The notes: generated from the letters alone by a model not told the origin. 31,282 bases of DNA from JBBAAS01 sp041658125 (GCA_041658125.1 JBBAAS010000005.1:1-31282); one strand, 5' to 3'; shown: positions 23,106-29,982, numbered from the stretch's first letter. Numbers and translations are program-made.

Positions 23106-23615
23106 TTACGTTACAATTTCTGTCGTGCTTAATTCTTTGAGCTTAGTAATAAGTTCTTCCTTGGTGTAAACAGAAGTGTCTATCTGTTTACTTTCAAAAA
23201 CTCTTAATCCTTCGACAATTCTTCGGGCAAAAATTGCTTCCTTTTTTCTCAGGGCTTTTATTCTTATTTCATTGGCGGTAAAGGTTTTGGAAACGACAAC
23301 TAATTGAGCAAAAAAAGGCGCCATATTGATAAAAATGTTAGAGATATCTTTAATATCGACACTATGAATTTGAGAAGAAAAGAAAAAATTACGGGTAATA
23401 ATAGTAACCCGGCCCTCCTCAACGTCAAGAGTGTCGGGAAAGAAATCAAAAGGAAATTTGTGAGTGGAAATACTAACCAATATCCGGTTAGATTTTTTGA
23501 CTAAACCGGCAACAAGATTTTTATCCAGCCCTTTTTTCTCGGCAAGTTGAGTTGTAGGCGGCTTTTCCGGAAAAATAGTCACCCTCCCATTTTGACTATT
23601 TGCTTCGATGTCCAT
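23106..23615 (-). CDS. Conserved-looking cytosolic protein, unknown function
   Basis: 169 residues without signal peptide or membrane helix. The middle ('ILVSISTHKFPFDFFPDTLD', 'VTIITRNFFFSSQIHSVDIK', 'QLVVVSKTFTANEIRIKAL') alternates strands in a way that suggests a bacterial PH-like or GRAM-like beta-barrel closed by the helix 'RKKEAIFARRIVEGLRVFE'. The last 25 residues look helical. No catalytic motif is visible. It lies 18 bases downstream of the small DUF3096 gene on the same strand and may be the last gene of that cluster. Confidence 0.68.
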   Translation of the reverse strand: MDIEANSQNGRVTIFPEKPPTTQLAEKKGLDKNLVAGLVKKSNRILVSISTHKFPFDFFPDTLDVEEGRVTIITRNFFFSSQIHSVDIKDISNIFINMAPFFAQLVVVSKTFTANEIRIKALRKKEAIFARRIVEGLRVFESKQIDTSVYTKEELITKLKELSTTEIVT

Positions 23616-23633
23616 GTTTAACTTTACTAATTT

Positions 23634-23777
23634 TTATCTGATGATGCCCAATCCGAGAAGACCGACAATGATAAGGTAGGCGGCTATTAAATAATTAATT
23701 AATTTAGGAAAAACTAAAATTAATATGCCAAAAATTAATGAAGCCAAAGGACTTAGGTTAGAAAAAGAAATATTCAT
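23634..23777 (-). CDS. DUF3096-like small membrane protein (47 residues)
   Basis: A short gene read from the ATG at 23777 to the TAA at 23636-23634. The protein is almost entirely two hydrophobic helices separated by a turn: 'SPLASLIFGILILVFPKLIN' and 'YLIAAYLIIVGLLGLGIIR'. The 'PLxSLIFGILILxFPxLxNYLxAxYLIIVGLLGLG' pattern is that of DUF3096 proteins. Their function is unknown; they are often next to small stress-related membrane proteins, as here. It is 26 bases downstream of the YggT-like gene. Confidence 0.82.
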   Translation of the reverse strand: MNISFSNLSPLASLIFGILILVFPKLINYLIAAYLIIVGLLGLGIIR

Positions 23778-23803
23778 ATATTTATCTTTGTAAATTAATA
23801 AAT

Positions 23804-24196
23804 TTATTTTTGCTGTTCGCCGGAAAAGATCCGTAATAGCTTAACAATACCCCAAGCCAAAACAGCGTAGACAATCAGGGCGACCAAAGTTGACGGCTCT
23901 AAAACCGAGGTGGTAACGGCGCCGGAAGCATAGCCCTGACGAAATATGCCCTGAAAAGGCAAAATAAATATTCCGGTTATGCCGTAGATCAAACCCACAA
24001 AAGCACTATAACTATTAGCACCGGCTAATTTTAAAATTAAACGAAAGGCCAAAAATATTTCCAAAGCCCCAAAAAAATAATAGACCAAATATTCATAGGT
24101 TTGAGAATTGGTGGCTTTGGTGACGACCGGTGACTTGACTACCGGTTCTCCGCTATTCCCCTGCGTCATGATTGTTTCTTTTGTTATTTCTGTCAT
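23804..24196 (-). CDS. YggT-family membrane protein
   Basis: 130 residues. A hydrophilic N-terminus of about 30 residues is followed by a YggT core: 'YEYLVYYFFGALEIFLAFRL' (helix), 'GANSYSAFVGLIYGITGIFI' and 'LPFQGIFRQ' (the family's 'i..iT.P.l.pfr.i' turn), then 'STLVALIVYAVLAWGIVKLL'. YggT proteins are small membrane proteins linked to osmotic tolerance or cell division, with no defined activity. The start lies 2 bases after the GlsB-like stop, and a GGGGA ribosome site is carried in the end of that gene. Confidence 0.85.
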   Translation of the reverse strand: MTEITKETIMTQGNSGEPVVKSPVVTKATNSQTYEYLVYYFFGALEIFLAFRLILKLAGANSYSAFVGLIYGITGIFILPFQGIFRQGYASGAVTTSVLEPSTLVALIVYAVLAWGIVKLLRIFSGEQQK

Positions 24197-24198
24197 AT

Positions 24199-24456
24199 TT
24201 ATCTTCCCCTATTTCGCAAAAGGCGACCCATATAAATAACCACAATGGCGCCAATTACGGCAATGACTAGACTATTAAGATTGAATCCGGTAACGCCGGA
24301 TTGACCAACCAGTCCGAAAAGGAAACCGCCAACTACGGAGCCAACAATACCTAAAATTATGTCCGACAAAGTGCCCTGACTATAATTAGTTTTCATAATA
24401 ACCGAAGCAATCCAGCCGGCGAGGGCTCCAAAAATTATCCAAAGTACTATGCCCAT
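24199..24456 (-). CDS. GlsB/YeaQ/YmgE family stress membrane protein
   Basis: 85 residues with three hydrophobic helices and the family pattern 'GIVLWIIFGALAGWIASVIM', then 'GTLSDIILGIVGSVVGGFLF' and 'SLVIAVIGAIVVIYMGRLL'. Members are general-stress-induced small membrane proteins, once called transglycosylase-associated, with no proven enzyme activity. A clear GGAG lies 8 bases before the ATG. It is in a tight same-strand cluster of five small membrane or stress proteins. Confidence 0.92.
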   Translation of the reverse strand: MGIVLWIIFGALAGWIASVIMKTNYSQGTLSDIILGIVGSVVGGFLFGLVGQSGVTGFNLNSLVIAVIGAIVVIYMGRLLRNRGR

Positions 24457-24505
24457 AGTTTTTTCTCCAAAATTAATTAATAATAAAAGTATTTCTAAGA
24501 CAAAA

Positions 24506-24703
24506 TCACGGTGTCTGGTTCACATTGACATCGATTTCACTTGGAATATTGATTTGAGGCTGAATTGACCCCATACGCCTGATGGCCGGAAGGCCAAAAT
24601 AAAAAAATAACAGTCCAATGACTATAAGGACAAAGATCCCGATTATTAAACCACTGCTACCATTATCAGATGCCGGAGCCGGATTGTTTACAATTGTGGT
24701 CAT
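24506..24703 (-). CDS. Small single-pass membrane protein
   Basis: 65 residues with one central helix ('SGLIIGIFVLIVIGLLFFYF'), an Asn/Pro/Ser-rich N-terminus and a tail ending 'IPSEIDVNVNQTP'. I do not recognise a named family. Its start codon overlaps the stop of the YtxH-like gene as ATGA, and its Shine-Dalgarno sequence (AAGGAGG, 24714-24720) lies inside that gene, so the two are translationally coupled. Confidence 0.78.
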   Translation of the reverse strand: MTTIVNNPAPASDNGSSGLIIGIFVLIVIGLLFFYFGLPAIRRMGSIQPQINIPSEIDVNVNQTP

Positions 24704-24933
24704 ATTTTTTTTACCTCCTTAATTAATTTTTCTTTAACTTCAGCTTTTTTATCTAAAGTTTGATTTTTAACTTTAGTTAATCCGGCTTTTATTTTGTCGC
24801 GATTTTTTTTATTACTCATGACCATGGAAGTAGCCACGGCTACTCCTCCGACCACTGCCCCGGCAATTCCGGCAACGATGGGATTAACTCTGTTGGCATT
24901 TTTGACTTCTTTTTTTGGTTGGGTAACTGTCAT
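24700..24933 (-). CDS. YtxH-like small protein
   Basis: 77 residues. A short basic N-terminus is followed by a glycine-rich membrane segment ('VAGIAGAVVGGVAVATSMVM') and the turn 'SNKKNRDKIKAGL'. An amphipathic Lys-rich helix ends the protein ('LDKKAEVKEKLIKEVKKI'). This is the YtxH (general stress) layout. It is the first gene of the small-membrane-protein cluster. GGA lies 9 bases before the ATG, a weak ribosome site. Confidence 0.83.
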   Translation of the reverse strand: MTVTQPKKEVKNANRVNPIVAGIAGAVVGGVAVATSMVMSNKKNRDKIKAGLTKVKNQTLDKKAEVKEKLIKEVKKI

Positions 24934-24976
24934 ATATTTGTTTCCTTTTTTAAAATTATTAATAATTTTTATGCTG

Positions 24977-25144
24977 TTAAATTTCGATCTTTTTAATTAT
25001 CGTAACTTTCGGTAAATAACCGATTAAAGCTTTTTCTACAAGACCGGTTAAAGTTAGGTCTTCGATAACGGCTTGAGCTCGAGCGTGCTTAGAAAGAGAA
25101 GGGTTAAGAAAAAGAGTAATCCGTTGCTTTGTAGTAGTTGTCAT
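24977..25144 (-). CDS. Small ribbon-helix-helix-like DNA-binding protein (55 residues)
   Basis: A small gene read from the ATG at 25144 to the stop at 24979-24977. A longer frame reaching 25375 overlaps the sortase and looks spurious above this point. The protein opens with a basic strand ('TTKQRITLFLNPSLSKHAR'), then helix-turn-helix segments ('AQAVIEDLTLTGLVEKALIG', then 'YLPK'), like CopG/Arc-type ribbon-helix-helix proteins. The promoter is unusually good (TTGACA-N17-TACCAT) and places the mRNA start at this ATG, which settles the start codon. It may be a local regulator of the sortase or stress cluster, which is inference. Confidence 0.75.
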   Translation of the reverse strand: MTTTTKQRITLFLNPSLSKHARAQAVIEDLTLTGLVEKALIGYLPKVTIIKKIEI

Positions 25145-25151
25145 ACTTAAC

Positions 25152-25180
25152 ATGGTACAGATATTTGTAGTACTTGTCAA
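25152..25180 (-). promoter_or_regulatory. Consensus -35/-10 promoter of the small RHH gene, leaderless type
   Basis: On the minus strand TTGACA (25180-25175), an exact 17-base spacer and TACCAT (25157-25152). The ATG at 25144 begins 7 bases after the hexamer. The promoter lies immediately after the sortase stop (25188). Confidence 0.65.
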
Positions 25181-25187
25181 AAACCAG

Positions 25188-25757
25188 CTATTTTGAGATA
25201 TCGGCAAAGACCACCAGGCGTTGACTATAACTTTTTTTGGCCTCATTCCAGACACCATCGCAGGTAATAAGATTGAGATGAACGCCGTCGTTTTGGCTAA
25301 AAACATCATCTGCGTATCCGGAGTCATAGAAACGTTTGTCCCGAACCACAAAAGTAAGAGCGGCTTCGGTATCATCTTTAAGATACAATTTGTCCCCTAT
25401 CTCCAATTTATTTAAGTTAGCAAATACGCCCGTCTTGCCATTCTCTCCGTTAAAATGTCCGGCGATAACAGCACTCCCATTTTCCCCGGGACGGGATCCT
25501 AATTTAAACCAGCCGACATCGACAATATTGTCGGGAACTTCCATTTCTCCATTAGGAGTAACACCCAGGGATTGAATCTTGGCGTTAACATCGATTGCCG
25601 GAATTATTAGACGGACCGGCAAAGAAAAACCCTTCCGGCCTACGGCCACCTTCCCTTGACAGGGCAGGCAAAATAGATTTTTTATAAAAAAAACAAAAAT
25701 AAAAAAAAATGCGGTTAAAACTACTATCAATAGTGCAGGCCTAAAAAATTTCTTCAA
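25188..25757 (-). CDS. Sortase (LPxTG transpeptidase)
   Basis: 189 residues from a TTG at 25757 that overlaps the upstream stop as TTGA and gives 'MKKFFRPALL'; another TTG at 25772 is possible. One N-terminal helix (about 8-25) anchors the enzyme. The sortase barrel follows with 'LIIPAIDVNAKIQSLGVTPN', catalytic H101 in 'VIAGHFNG', C166 in 'LNLITCDG' and R180 in 'SQRLVVFAD', in the standard order and spacing. 'GWFKLGSRPGENGSAVIAGH' recalls class E/F-like sortases. It cleaves a sorting motif and joins the protein to a surface amine. The gene directly upstream ends in LPSTG and overlaps it, so it is the probable substrate. Confidence 0.93.
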   Translation of the reverse strand: MKKFFRPALLIVVLTAFFFIFVFFIKNLFCLPCQGKVAVGRKGFSLPVRLIIPAIDVNAKIQSLGVTPNGEMEVPDNIVDVGWFKLGSRPGENGSAVIAGHFNGENGKTGVFANLNKLEIGDKLYLKDDTEAALTFVVRDKRFYDSGYADDVFSQNDGVHLNLITCDGVWNEAKKSYSQRLVVFADISK

Positions 25758-26884
25758 TGCCCAAGTAACCAATTTTTTATTTGATTTAGGACGTATAAGA
25801 AATTATTGTTTTGGGAAGCAAAGCCGGTGCTTGGCAGACGCGGGCCACCGATAAGTTTTGATTCACCATAGGTTCCGATTTGACACTCGTTTCTGGCAGC
25901 AACCCTAACCCAAATAGGCTGATTTTGGTGAAGATCATTTATGATCGTTGAAAAGCCGGTGACGTTAACGTTGTAAAACAATTCTTCTTTTTTAAAACCA
26001 TATTGAACATTAAAAGTGTCTGTGCCTGAATACGGACCCCATTTGAGAAAAATACTATCGGCATCAATTCTTTTTGACTCGATGATGACGGGGGTAACTA
26101 CCTGGTTACTGATTGGCGGACAATAAGGAGCGGCTGGAGCAGAAGTGGAAGTGGAAGTGGAGGTGGAAGTGGAGGTGGAAGTGGAGGTAGCGGCCGCGCA
26201 GACCGGTTGGGTGATTTGGTTGAGAAGCAAGGTAACTTGCTTGGTAAGCGAAAGAGCTCGACCTTTTAAGCTTGTACCGGATCCAAACGAAATGAGACCA
26301 GTTTGGGCAATAATTGTTCCTTCAATGTGGGCATTAGCGCCGATGGTCATAGAGGCGGGAATCTGCCAAAATACGTTGTCGGCACAAGCACCATTGATCA
26401 AACTCATCGTTCCCGCGCCGGAGGTGGAGATACTGGAGGTACTTCGAAAAATGTAGACGCCCGCACCGTCGAGAGTAAGGGTGCCGTTTAGGGTGGAAGC
26501 TTGGACGTTATAGACACCCGGAGTGACAGTGTTGTTTCCGGCCAGGTTGAGGATTACGGGAGTTCCCTGACTACCCAGATCAAGAGTATCGTAAGCGGCG
26601 GAGGCGGCGGTTTGGACTCCACTGGCCGGAGCGATTATCGTTCCATCCACTTGCCCTGCGATAAGGTTGGTAATGTCACTTATTGAATCAGCACCAACAT
26701 TTCCCCAGAGGTGGGTCGTGCCGCCGGCGTCATTGGTCACTCCTGTCTTACCAAAGACGGCGTAACTGTCAGCTGCTCCAAGATCCGGCGCGGTGGCCGC
26801 AGATACTTTTAGAGGGTTTACAAAAAAGGCTGTAGCGAAAACCAGTAGCCATACCAAAGACTTCATTTTGTTTAAATTTTTCAT
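25754..26884 (-). CDS. DUF3494 (ice-binding-like) surface adhesin with LPSTG motif
   Basis: 376 residues from ATG 26884. The signal peptide is about 1-29 (cleavage near 'KVSA-AT'). Residues about 31-228 match the DUF3494 ice-binding-like beta-helix: 'LGAADSYAVFGKTGVTN', 'GNVGAD', 'ASAAYDTLDL', 'LTLDGAGVYIFRSTSSIS', 'NVFWQIPASMTIGANAHIEG', then 'TIIAQTGLISFGSGTSLKGR' and 'ALSLTKQVTL'. A (TS)8 linker (about 233-248) leads to an FN3-like domain ('SIFLKWGPYSGTDTFNVQYG'). LPSTG at about 350-354 is followed by only about 22 residues with a weak hydrophobic stretch. DUF3494 proteins bind ice or act as adhesins. The pairing with a sortase points to surface display. Confidence 0.9.
   Translation of the reverse strand: MKNLNKMKSLVWLLVFATAFFVNPLKVSAATAPDLGAADSYAVFGKTGVTNDAGGTTHLWGNVGADSISDITNLIAGQVDGTIIAPASGVQTAASAAYDTLDLGSQGTPVILNLAGNNTVTPGVYNVQASTLNGTLTLDGAGVYIFRSTSSISTSGAGTMSLINGACADNVFWQIPASMTIGANAHIEGTIIAQTGLISFGSGTSLKGRALSLTKQVTLLLNQITQPVCAAATSTSTSTSTSTSTSTSAPAAPYCPPISNQVVTPVIIESKRIDADSIFLKWGPYSGTDTFNVQYGFKKEELFYNVNVTGFSTIINDLHQNQPIWVRVAARNECQIGTYGESKLIGGPRLPSTGFASQNNNFLYVLNQIKNWLLGH
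26141..26190. repeat. Coding microsatellite for the Thr-Ser linker
   Basis: A near-perfect 6-base repeat (GGAAGT/GGAGGT units on the plus strand) encodes the (Thr-Ser)8 linker of the adhesin on the minus strand. Such tracts tend to change length by slippage in steps that keep the frame. Confidence 0.7.
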
Positions 26885-26959
26885 AAAATATCTTTTTATA
26901 ATGCAAGCTATCATACTAGATTTAATTATAACACAATGTAACTTTTTTTACAACATTTA

Positions 26960-27418
26960 TCAATGGTGCTGTTTTAAGACTTCGTCAATCAAAAACAACT
27001 GATTTTTCCGAAGAAGAGGCAGTTTGTCGAGGGCAAAGAAGCCGTATTCCGAAACTTCGTGAGTTTGGGTAAACTCGCCACCAATAAGGAGGCCGGTGTA
27101 GCACATGTCAAGGCGGGCAGAGTCGCGGTCGGTACGGGTTTTAAGCGAATCATCGACACTGACAACCAGGCCTGATTCCTCTTTTATTTCCCGTTCCAAA
27201 GCTTCGCGCGGATGCTCGCCGGATTTTAAATAACCACCGGGTAGAGCCCACGAGTGAGAACGGTAAGTATGTTTGAAAAGAAGAATTTCTTTTTGCTCGT
27301 TTAAAATAATTCCGGTAACTCCGACCAAAAACCGGTCCTGAAAAAAACGCATTAGTGACAATTGCCATTTCTTTGAAAGATGCAGGGCTTTATAAAGTTT
27401 AGCTAATAATGATTTCAC
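26960..27418 (-). CDS. NUDIX hydrolase
   Basis: 152 residues. The Nudix box 'GGYLKSGEHPREALEREIKE' continues with ESGL and fits Gx5Ex7REUxEExGU exactly, so catalytic Glu residues are present. 'FLVGVTGIILNEQKEILLFK' and 'SHSWALPGGYL' precede it as usual. The family cleaves nucleoside diphosphates linked to another group, for example damaged nucleotides, NADH or sugar nucleotides; the substrate is unknown. The N-terminal 25 residues are basic and helical. Its start overlaps the stop of the LapA-like gene by 4 bases (ATGA), so the two are co-translated. Confidence 0.93.
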   Translation of the reverse strand: MKSLLAKLYKALHLSKKWQLSLMRFFQDRFLVGVTGIILNEQKEILLFKHTYRSHSWALPGGYLKSGEHPREALEREIKEESGLVVSVDDSLKTRTDRDSARLDMCYTGLLIGGEFTQTHEVSEYGFFALDKLPLLRKNQLFLIDEVLKQHH

Positions 27419-27759
27419 AAGGCGTTTGGGTCTTCCGATTTGGTGCCAGAATCATGTTCTAATTTTTCATTTTCCAGCTCCAGTTGATGGACATTTTTTG
27501 TTAACTCCAACACTTCATCTTTATTTTTTTTGATTTCTTTATCTTTGCCACGGATGGTAAAAGAATTGGAAACAGAATGAATAAGATATGCCAAATAGGA
27601 TAGTATTAAACCGAAAAGAATTGAGCCGACGATGACATAAAAGAGAGGAACGTCGGACACGACTAACACGCCTAAGTTAACTGAAACCGGAGTGAAATTA
27701 TATTTTGAAATATAAACCAAAATTGAGCCGATAATCAAAAATAAGATTAAAACTAACAT
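27415..27759 (-). CDS. LapA-like small membrane protein with coiled coil
   Basis: 114 residues. Two membrane helices ('LVLILFLIIGSILVYISKYN' and 'VPLFYVIVGSILFGLILSYL') are joined by the short 'FTPVSVNLGVLVVSDV' strand typical of LapA/YciS-like proteins. A cytosolic coiled coil follows ('KDKEIKKNKDEVLELTKNVH'). The family assists lipopolysaccharide assembly in proteobacteria; here, in a lineage without LPS, the role is unknown. It is coupled with the NUDIX gene. Confidence 0.75.
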   Translation of the reverse strand: MLVLILFLIIGSILVYISKYNFTPVSVNLGVLVVSDVPLFYVIVGSILFGLILSYLAYLIHSVSNSFTIRGKDKEIKKNKDEVLELTKNVHQLELENEKLEHDSGTKSEDPNAL

Positions 27760-27800
27760 AAAATAACTTATAAAAATTACTTAACACTATTAGTATACGC

Positions 27801-28250
27801 TTATATATTACCGGCAGAGATTCCGAAAATCGTGACAAGTTGACCGTTAACCATGACCTCGTCCCCTTTTTTCTTGCCAATAATGGCCAAACCAAGAGGA
27901 CTTTCGACGGAAATCCAGCCCGGTTTAAGGCGGGCGTCATTTTTGCCAACTAAAGCAATAGTCATATTCCGCCCGTCCGACTCAAAACGGAGAGAGACAG
28001 AATGACCAAAACAAACAGTATTGGTATCAGAGGAAATTGGCTGAACGACGGCTTTTTTCAGATCGGCTTCAGCTTCGGATATCTGCGAACGTAAAACTTC
28101 AGCCCGTTCACCAAGGAAGATATAGGCTGAATTTTCCTTTAAATCGCCTTCAGCGGCGGCTTTGGACCGCTCTTCAACCGTCCGCCTTAATTCATCGCGT
28201 AATGCCTGAAGGTCTTTTTCTAACTGAAGTTTGCCCTGTTTGGTAATCAC
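27801..28250 (-). CDS. greA: Transcription elongation factor GreA
   Basis: 149 residues, starting at GTG (first base 28250). The N-terminal coiled coil begins 'TKQGKLQLEKDLQALRDEL' and contains 'AAAEGDLKENSAYIFLGERA' (the acidic D/E tip that enters the polymerase secondary channel). The C-terminal FKBP-like domain ends 'SPLGLAIIGKKKGDEVMV'. It rescues backtracked RNA polymerase by stimulating RNA cleavage. The ATG eleven bases upstream only opens a 4-codon reading frame that ends in TGA overlapping the GTG start. Confidence 0.93.
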   Translation of the reverse strand: MITKQGKLQLEKDLQALRDELRRTVEERSKAAAEGDLKENSAYIFLGERAEVLRSQISEAEADLKKAVVQPISSDTNTVCFGHSVSLRFESDGRNMTIALVGKNDARLKPGWISVESPLGLAIIGKKKGDEVMVNGQLVTIFGISAGNI

Positions 28251-28273
28251 AAGTTGTTCATGCTAACAGTTTT

Positions 28274-28289
28274 TTTGAACATATTCAAA
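28274..28289. promoter_or_regulatory. Palindrome TTTGAA-CATA-TTCAAA upstream of greA
   Basis: A perfect 6+6 inverted repeat with a 4-base centre lies 23 bases before the greA GTG. On the minus strand it contains TATGTT, a possible -10, so it could be an operator covering the promoter or simply an AT-rich chance palindrome. Confidence 0.3.
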
Positions 28290-28321
28290 TTCTAAAGAAC
28301 CATTCCAGTCTAGAAGAATCT

Positions 28322-29845
28322 TTATACCAAAGCCGCTTTGTGTAAAGCTTTGGCTTTTTTCCGAACTCTGGCCAAAATCCCCTCGCAAAGTTTTGATAAT
28401 GCCTGTTTACAAACCGATGGAGTAACCCGTTCTTCATGTTGACGATAATACTCGTTTAGAAAATAATCGAAACGGTTTTCGACATCCTTAAAGTATTTAG
28501 TTTTGGTAAATTTATTGACTAACGGATCTTTTATGCCCCGAAGATAACAAAGATAGAAGGCAAAAGCCTGTTCTTCGGTATTAAGCCCAAAAGCATCGAA
28601 AAGACTGCCGGCGGCAGTTTGACCAAAGACGTTATAAAGTCCCTGTTTTGAGGTTTTAAACATATTTTCACCAAAACCGACTTCTTTGAGAGGATTAATG
28701 CCGTTAGCGGAAAGGTATAAATATAACCGGGCACACTTGGAACATTTGCCACACCAACGACTTTCAGCACATTCGTGAGCGGAACCGCAGGACATCAAAT
28801 TTTTAAAAGTATTTTTGGAGAATTCCTCGGCTAAAATGGAAATGATGGTGATTTCATCAAGCCCCTGAAGAAAAGAAGTGGTGAAAACATTGCCATTACT
28901 TAGGGATTGAGTTAAAAGCGAAATTTCGTCGACAGCTTGAGTTGACTGTTCATAATCGGGCACTACTTTTAAACCGTCATGGTCATAAAAGAAAGCTTCG
29001 GTACTACGTTCATTGCTGAAAATAATGTATTTGGCTTTCCATTGACGAGCGATCGGAATGGCCAGTATTGCCCAAGCAGTAAGCGGAATTTCCCAGCCAA
29101 ACCAACTCATTCCCAAATCTCTTAAGGTTTCAAGCTCACTATCAACACAGATGATCGGATCGTGTATTTCTTTTGAAAAGGAATTGAAAAGATCAAGTTT
29201 GTGCTTGCTTTCATACGGAGAAAGCGGGTCGTTGACCCAAAAAAGAATAGGCTTGAAACCCAGCCTTTTAACAAGATGGTAGGTCAAAAAGCTGTCTTTG
29301 CCAAAAGTAAAAGGGAGGACTACATATTTTTCATTGGACGGAGAAAAAGAAAAATTTTCGTTGTTAGTGGCCTTGAAAGTATGAGTGGTGTTAAGGATCG
29401 TTTTTAAAATAGGCAAAATATGGGTGCCACGTTTGGCCGAATGCATATACCAGTAGGCGGGGAGAAATTTCATGAATGACTGATTTGACCAGGAATAAAC
29501 TTGGGGATATTCGGTATTAAATTCAAGACGAACGTTTTTGTCGATAACGAGCGGAAAATGGGCGGTATAGGCATAAGCAATATTGTTCAACAATTTATTT
29601 TTGAGACTGGCGGGGAGGGATTTCCAAAGGTTTTGAGGGTAGCGAATAGTAAGCAATTTATTAATGGCGCTGGAAGAAATTTTGACGTAAATTTTGTCGT
29701 TAACATAACTTGAGTTTACTTTTACCGGAATTTCTCTTTCGTGCCAAGCGCGCCATTTCCAAGTACTTTTACCATTGTGAATAGGAGTCAAAAGGTTTTG
29801 ATTATTGTCGGGAGGCTCTTTTTTTTGTTTTAATTTTTTTGTCAC
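28322..29845 (-). CDS. PP-loop-like (HUP fold) protein with Cys cluster, possibly MurL-like
   Basis: 507 residues, starting at GTG (first base 29845). 'YVVLPFTFGKDSFLTYHLVK' (about 174-193) resembles the PP-loop 'SGGKDS' of adenine nucleotide alpha hydrolases with the first residues changed (FTFGKDS, 179-185). 'FKPILFWVNDPLSPYE' and 'KYIIFSNERSTE' are the following Rossmann strands. Cysteines C353, C359, C365, C368 and C371 ('SCGSAHECAESRWCGKCSKC') form a probable metal site. This combination recalls the muropeptide epimerase MurL and QueC/TilS-type ligases; the MurL link is from memory and weak. N-terminal 160 residues are a separate unknown domain. TATAAT ends 8 bases before the GTG. Confidence 0.7.
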   Translation of the reverse strand: MTKKLKQKKEPPDNNQNLLTPIHNGKSTWKWRAWHEREIPVKVNSSYVNDKIYVKISSSAINKLLTIRYPQNLWKSLPASLKNKLLNNIAYAYTAHFPLVIDKNVRLEFNTEYPQVYSWSNQSFMKFLPAYWYMHSAKRGTHILPILKTILNTTHTFKATNNENFSFSPSNEKYVVLPFTFGKDSFLTYHLVKRLGFKPILFWVNDPLSPYESKHKLDLFNSFSKEIHDPIICVDSELETLRDLGMSWFGWEIPLTAWAILAIPIARQWKAKYIIFSNERSTEAFFYDHDGLKVVPDYEQSTQAVDEISLLTQSLSNGNVFTTSFLQGLDEITIISILAEEFSKNTFKNLMSCGSAHECAESRWCGKCSKCARLYLYLSANGINPLKEVGFGENMFKTSKQGLYNVFGQTAAGSLFDAFGLNTEEQAFAFYLCYLRGIKDPLVNKFTKTKYFKDVENRFDYFLNEYYRQHEERVTPSVCKQALSKLCEGILARVRKKAKALHKAALV

Positions 29846-29853
29846 TTTGAGTC

Positions 29854-29859
29854 ATTATA
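29854..29859 (-). promoter_or_regulatory. -10 element TATAAT of the PP-loop-like gene, leaderless GTG start
   Basis: On the minus strand TATAAT (29859-29854) ends 8 bases before the GTG at 29845. An ATG between them (29853-29855 region) is out of frame, so the position supports GTG as the true start. Confidence 0.5.
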
Positions 29860-29982
29860 TCGGTCTTGAATACTTTTTTAATAAAACAGTTTTTGATAAT
29901 AATAATTAGACAGTAGCGTCCAATAATTTTTATATTTAATCCAAAACTTCAACTTTAAAAATTGAATTGCTTTGTAGTTCGA

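Noticed and set aside
25145..25375. Upstream part of a 132-residue frame overlapping the sortase
   Set aside because: No homology in this part; a consensus promoter within it fixes the real start at 25144.
25754..25772. Frameshift joining the adhesin tail to the sortase membrane helix
   Set aside because: The sortase needs its own helix and has a TTGA-coupled start; both frames are intact, so a programmed shift is not required.
26141..26190. Possible CRISPR or tandem-repeat array
   Set aside because: The unit is 6 bases with no spacers and it encodes the adhesin linker.
26145..26456. Open frame coding a Glu-Val repeat on the plus strand
   Set aside because: It is the antisense shadow of the Thr-Ser linker and DUF3494 domain; it has no homology and no start signals.
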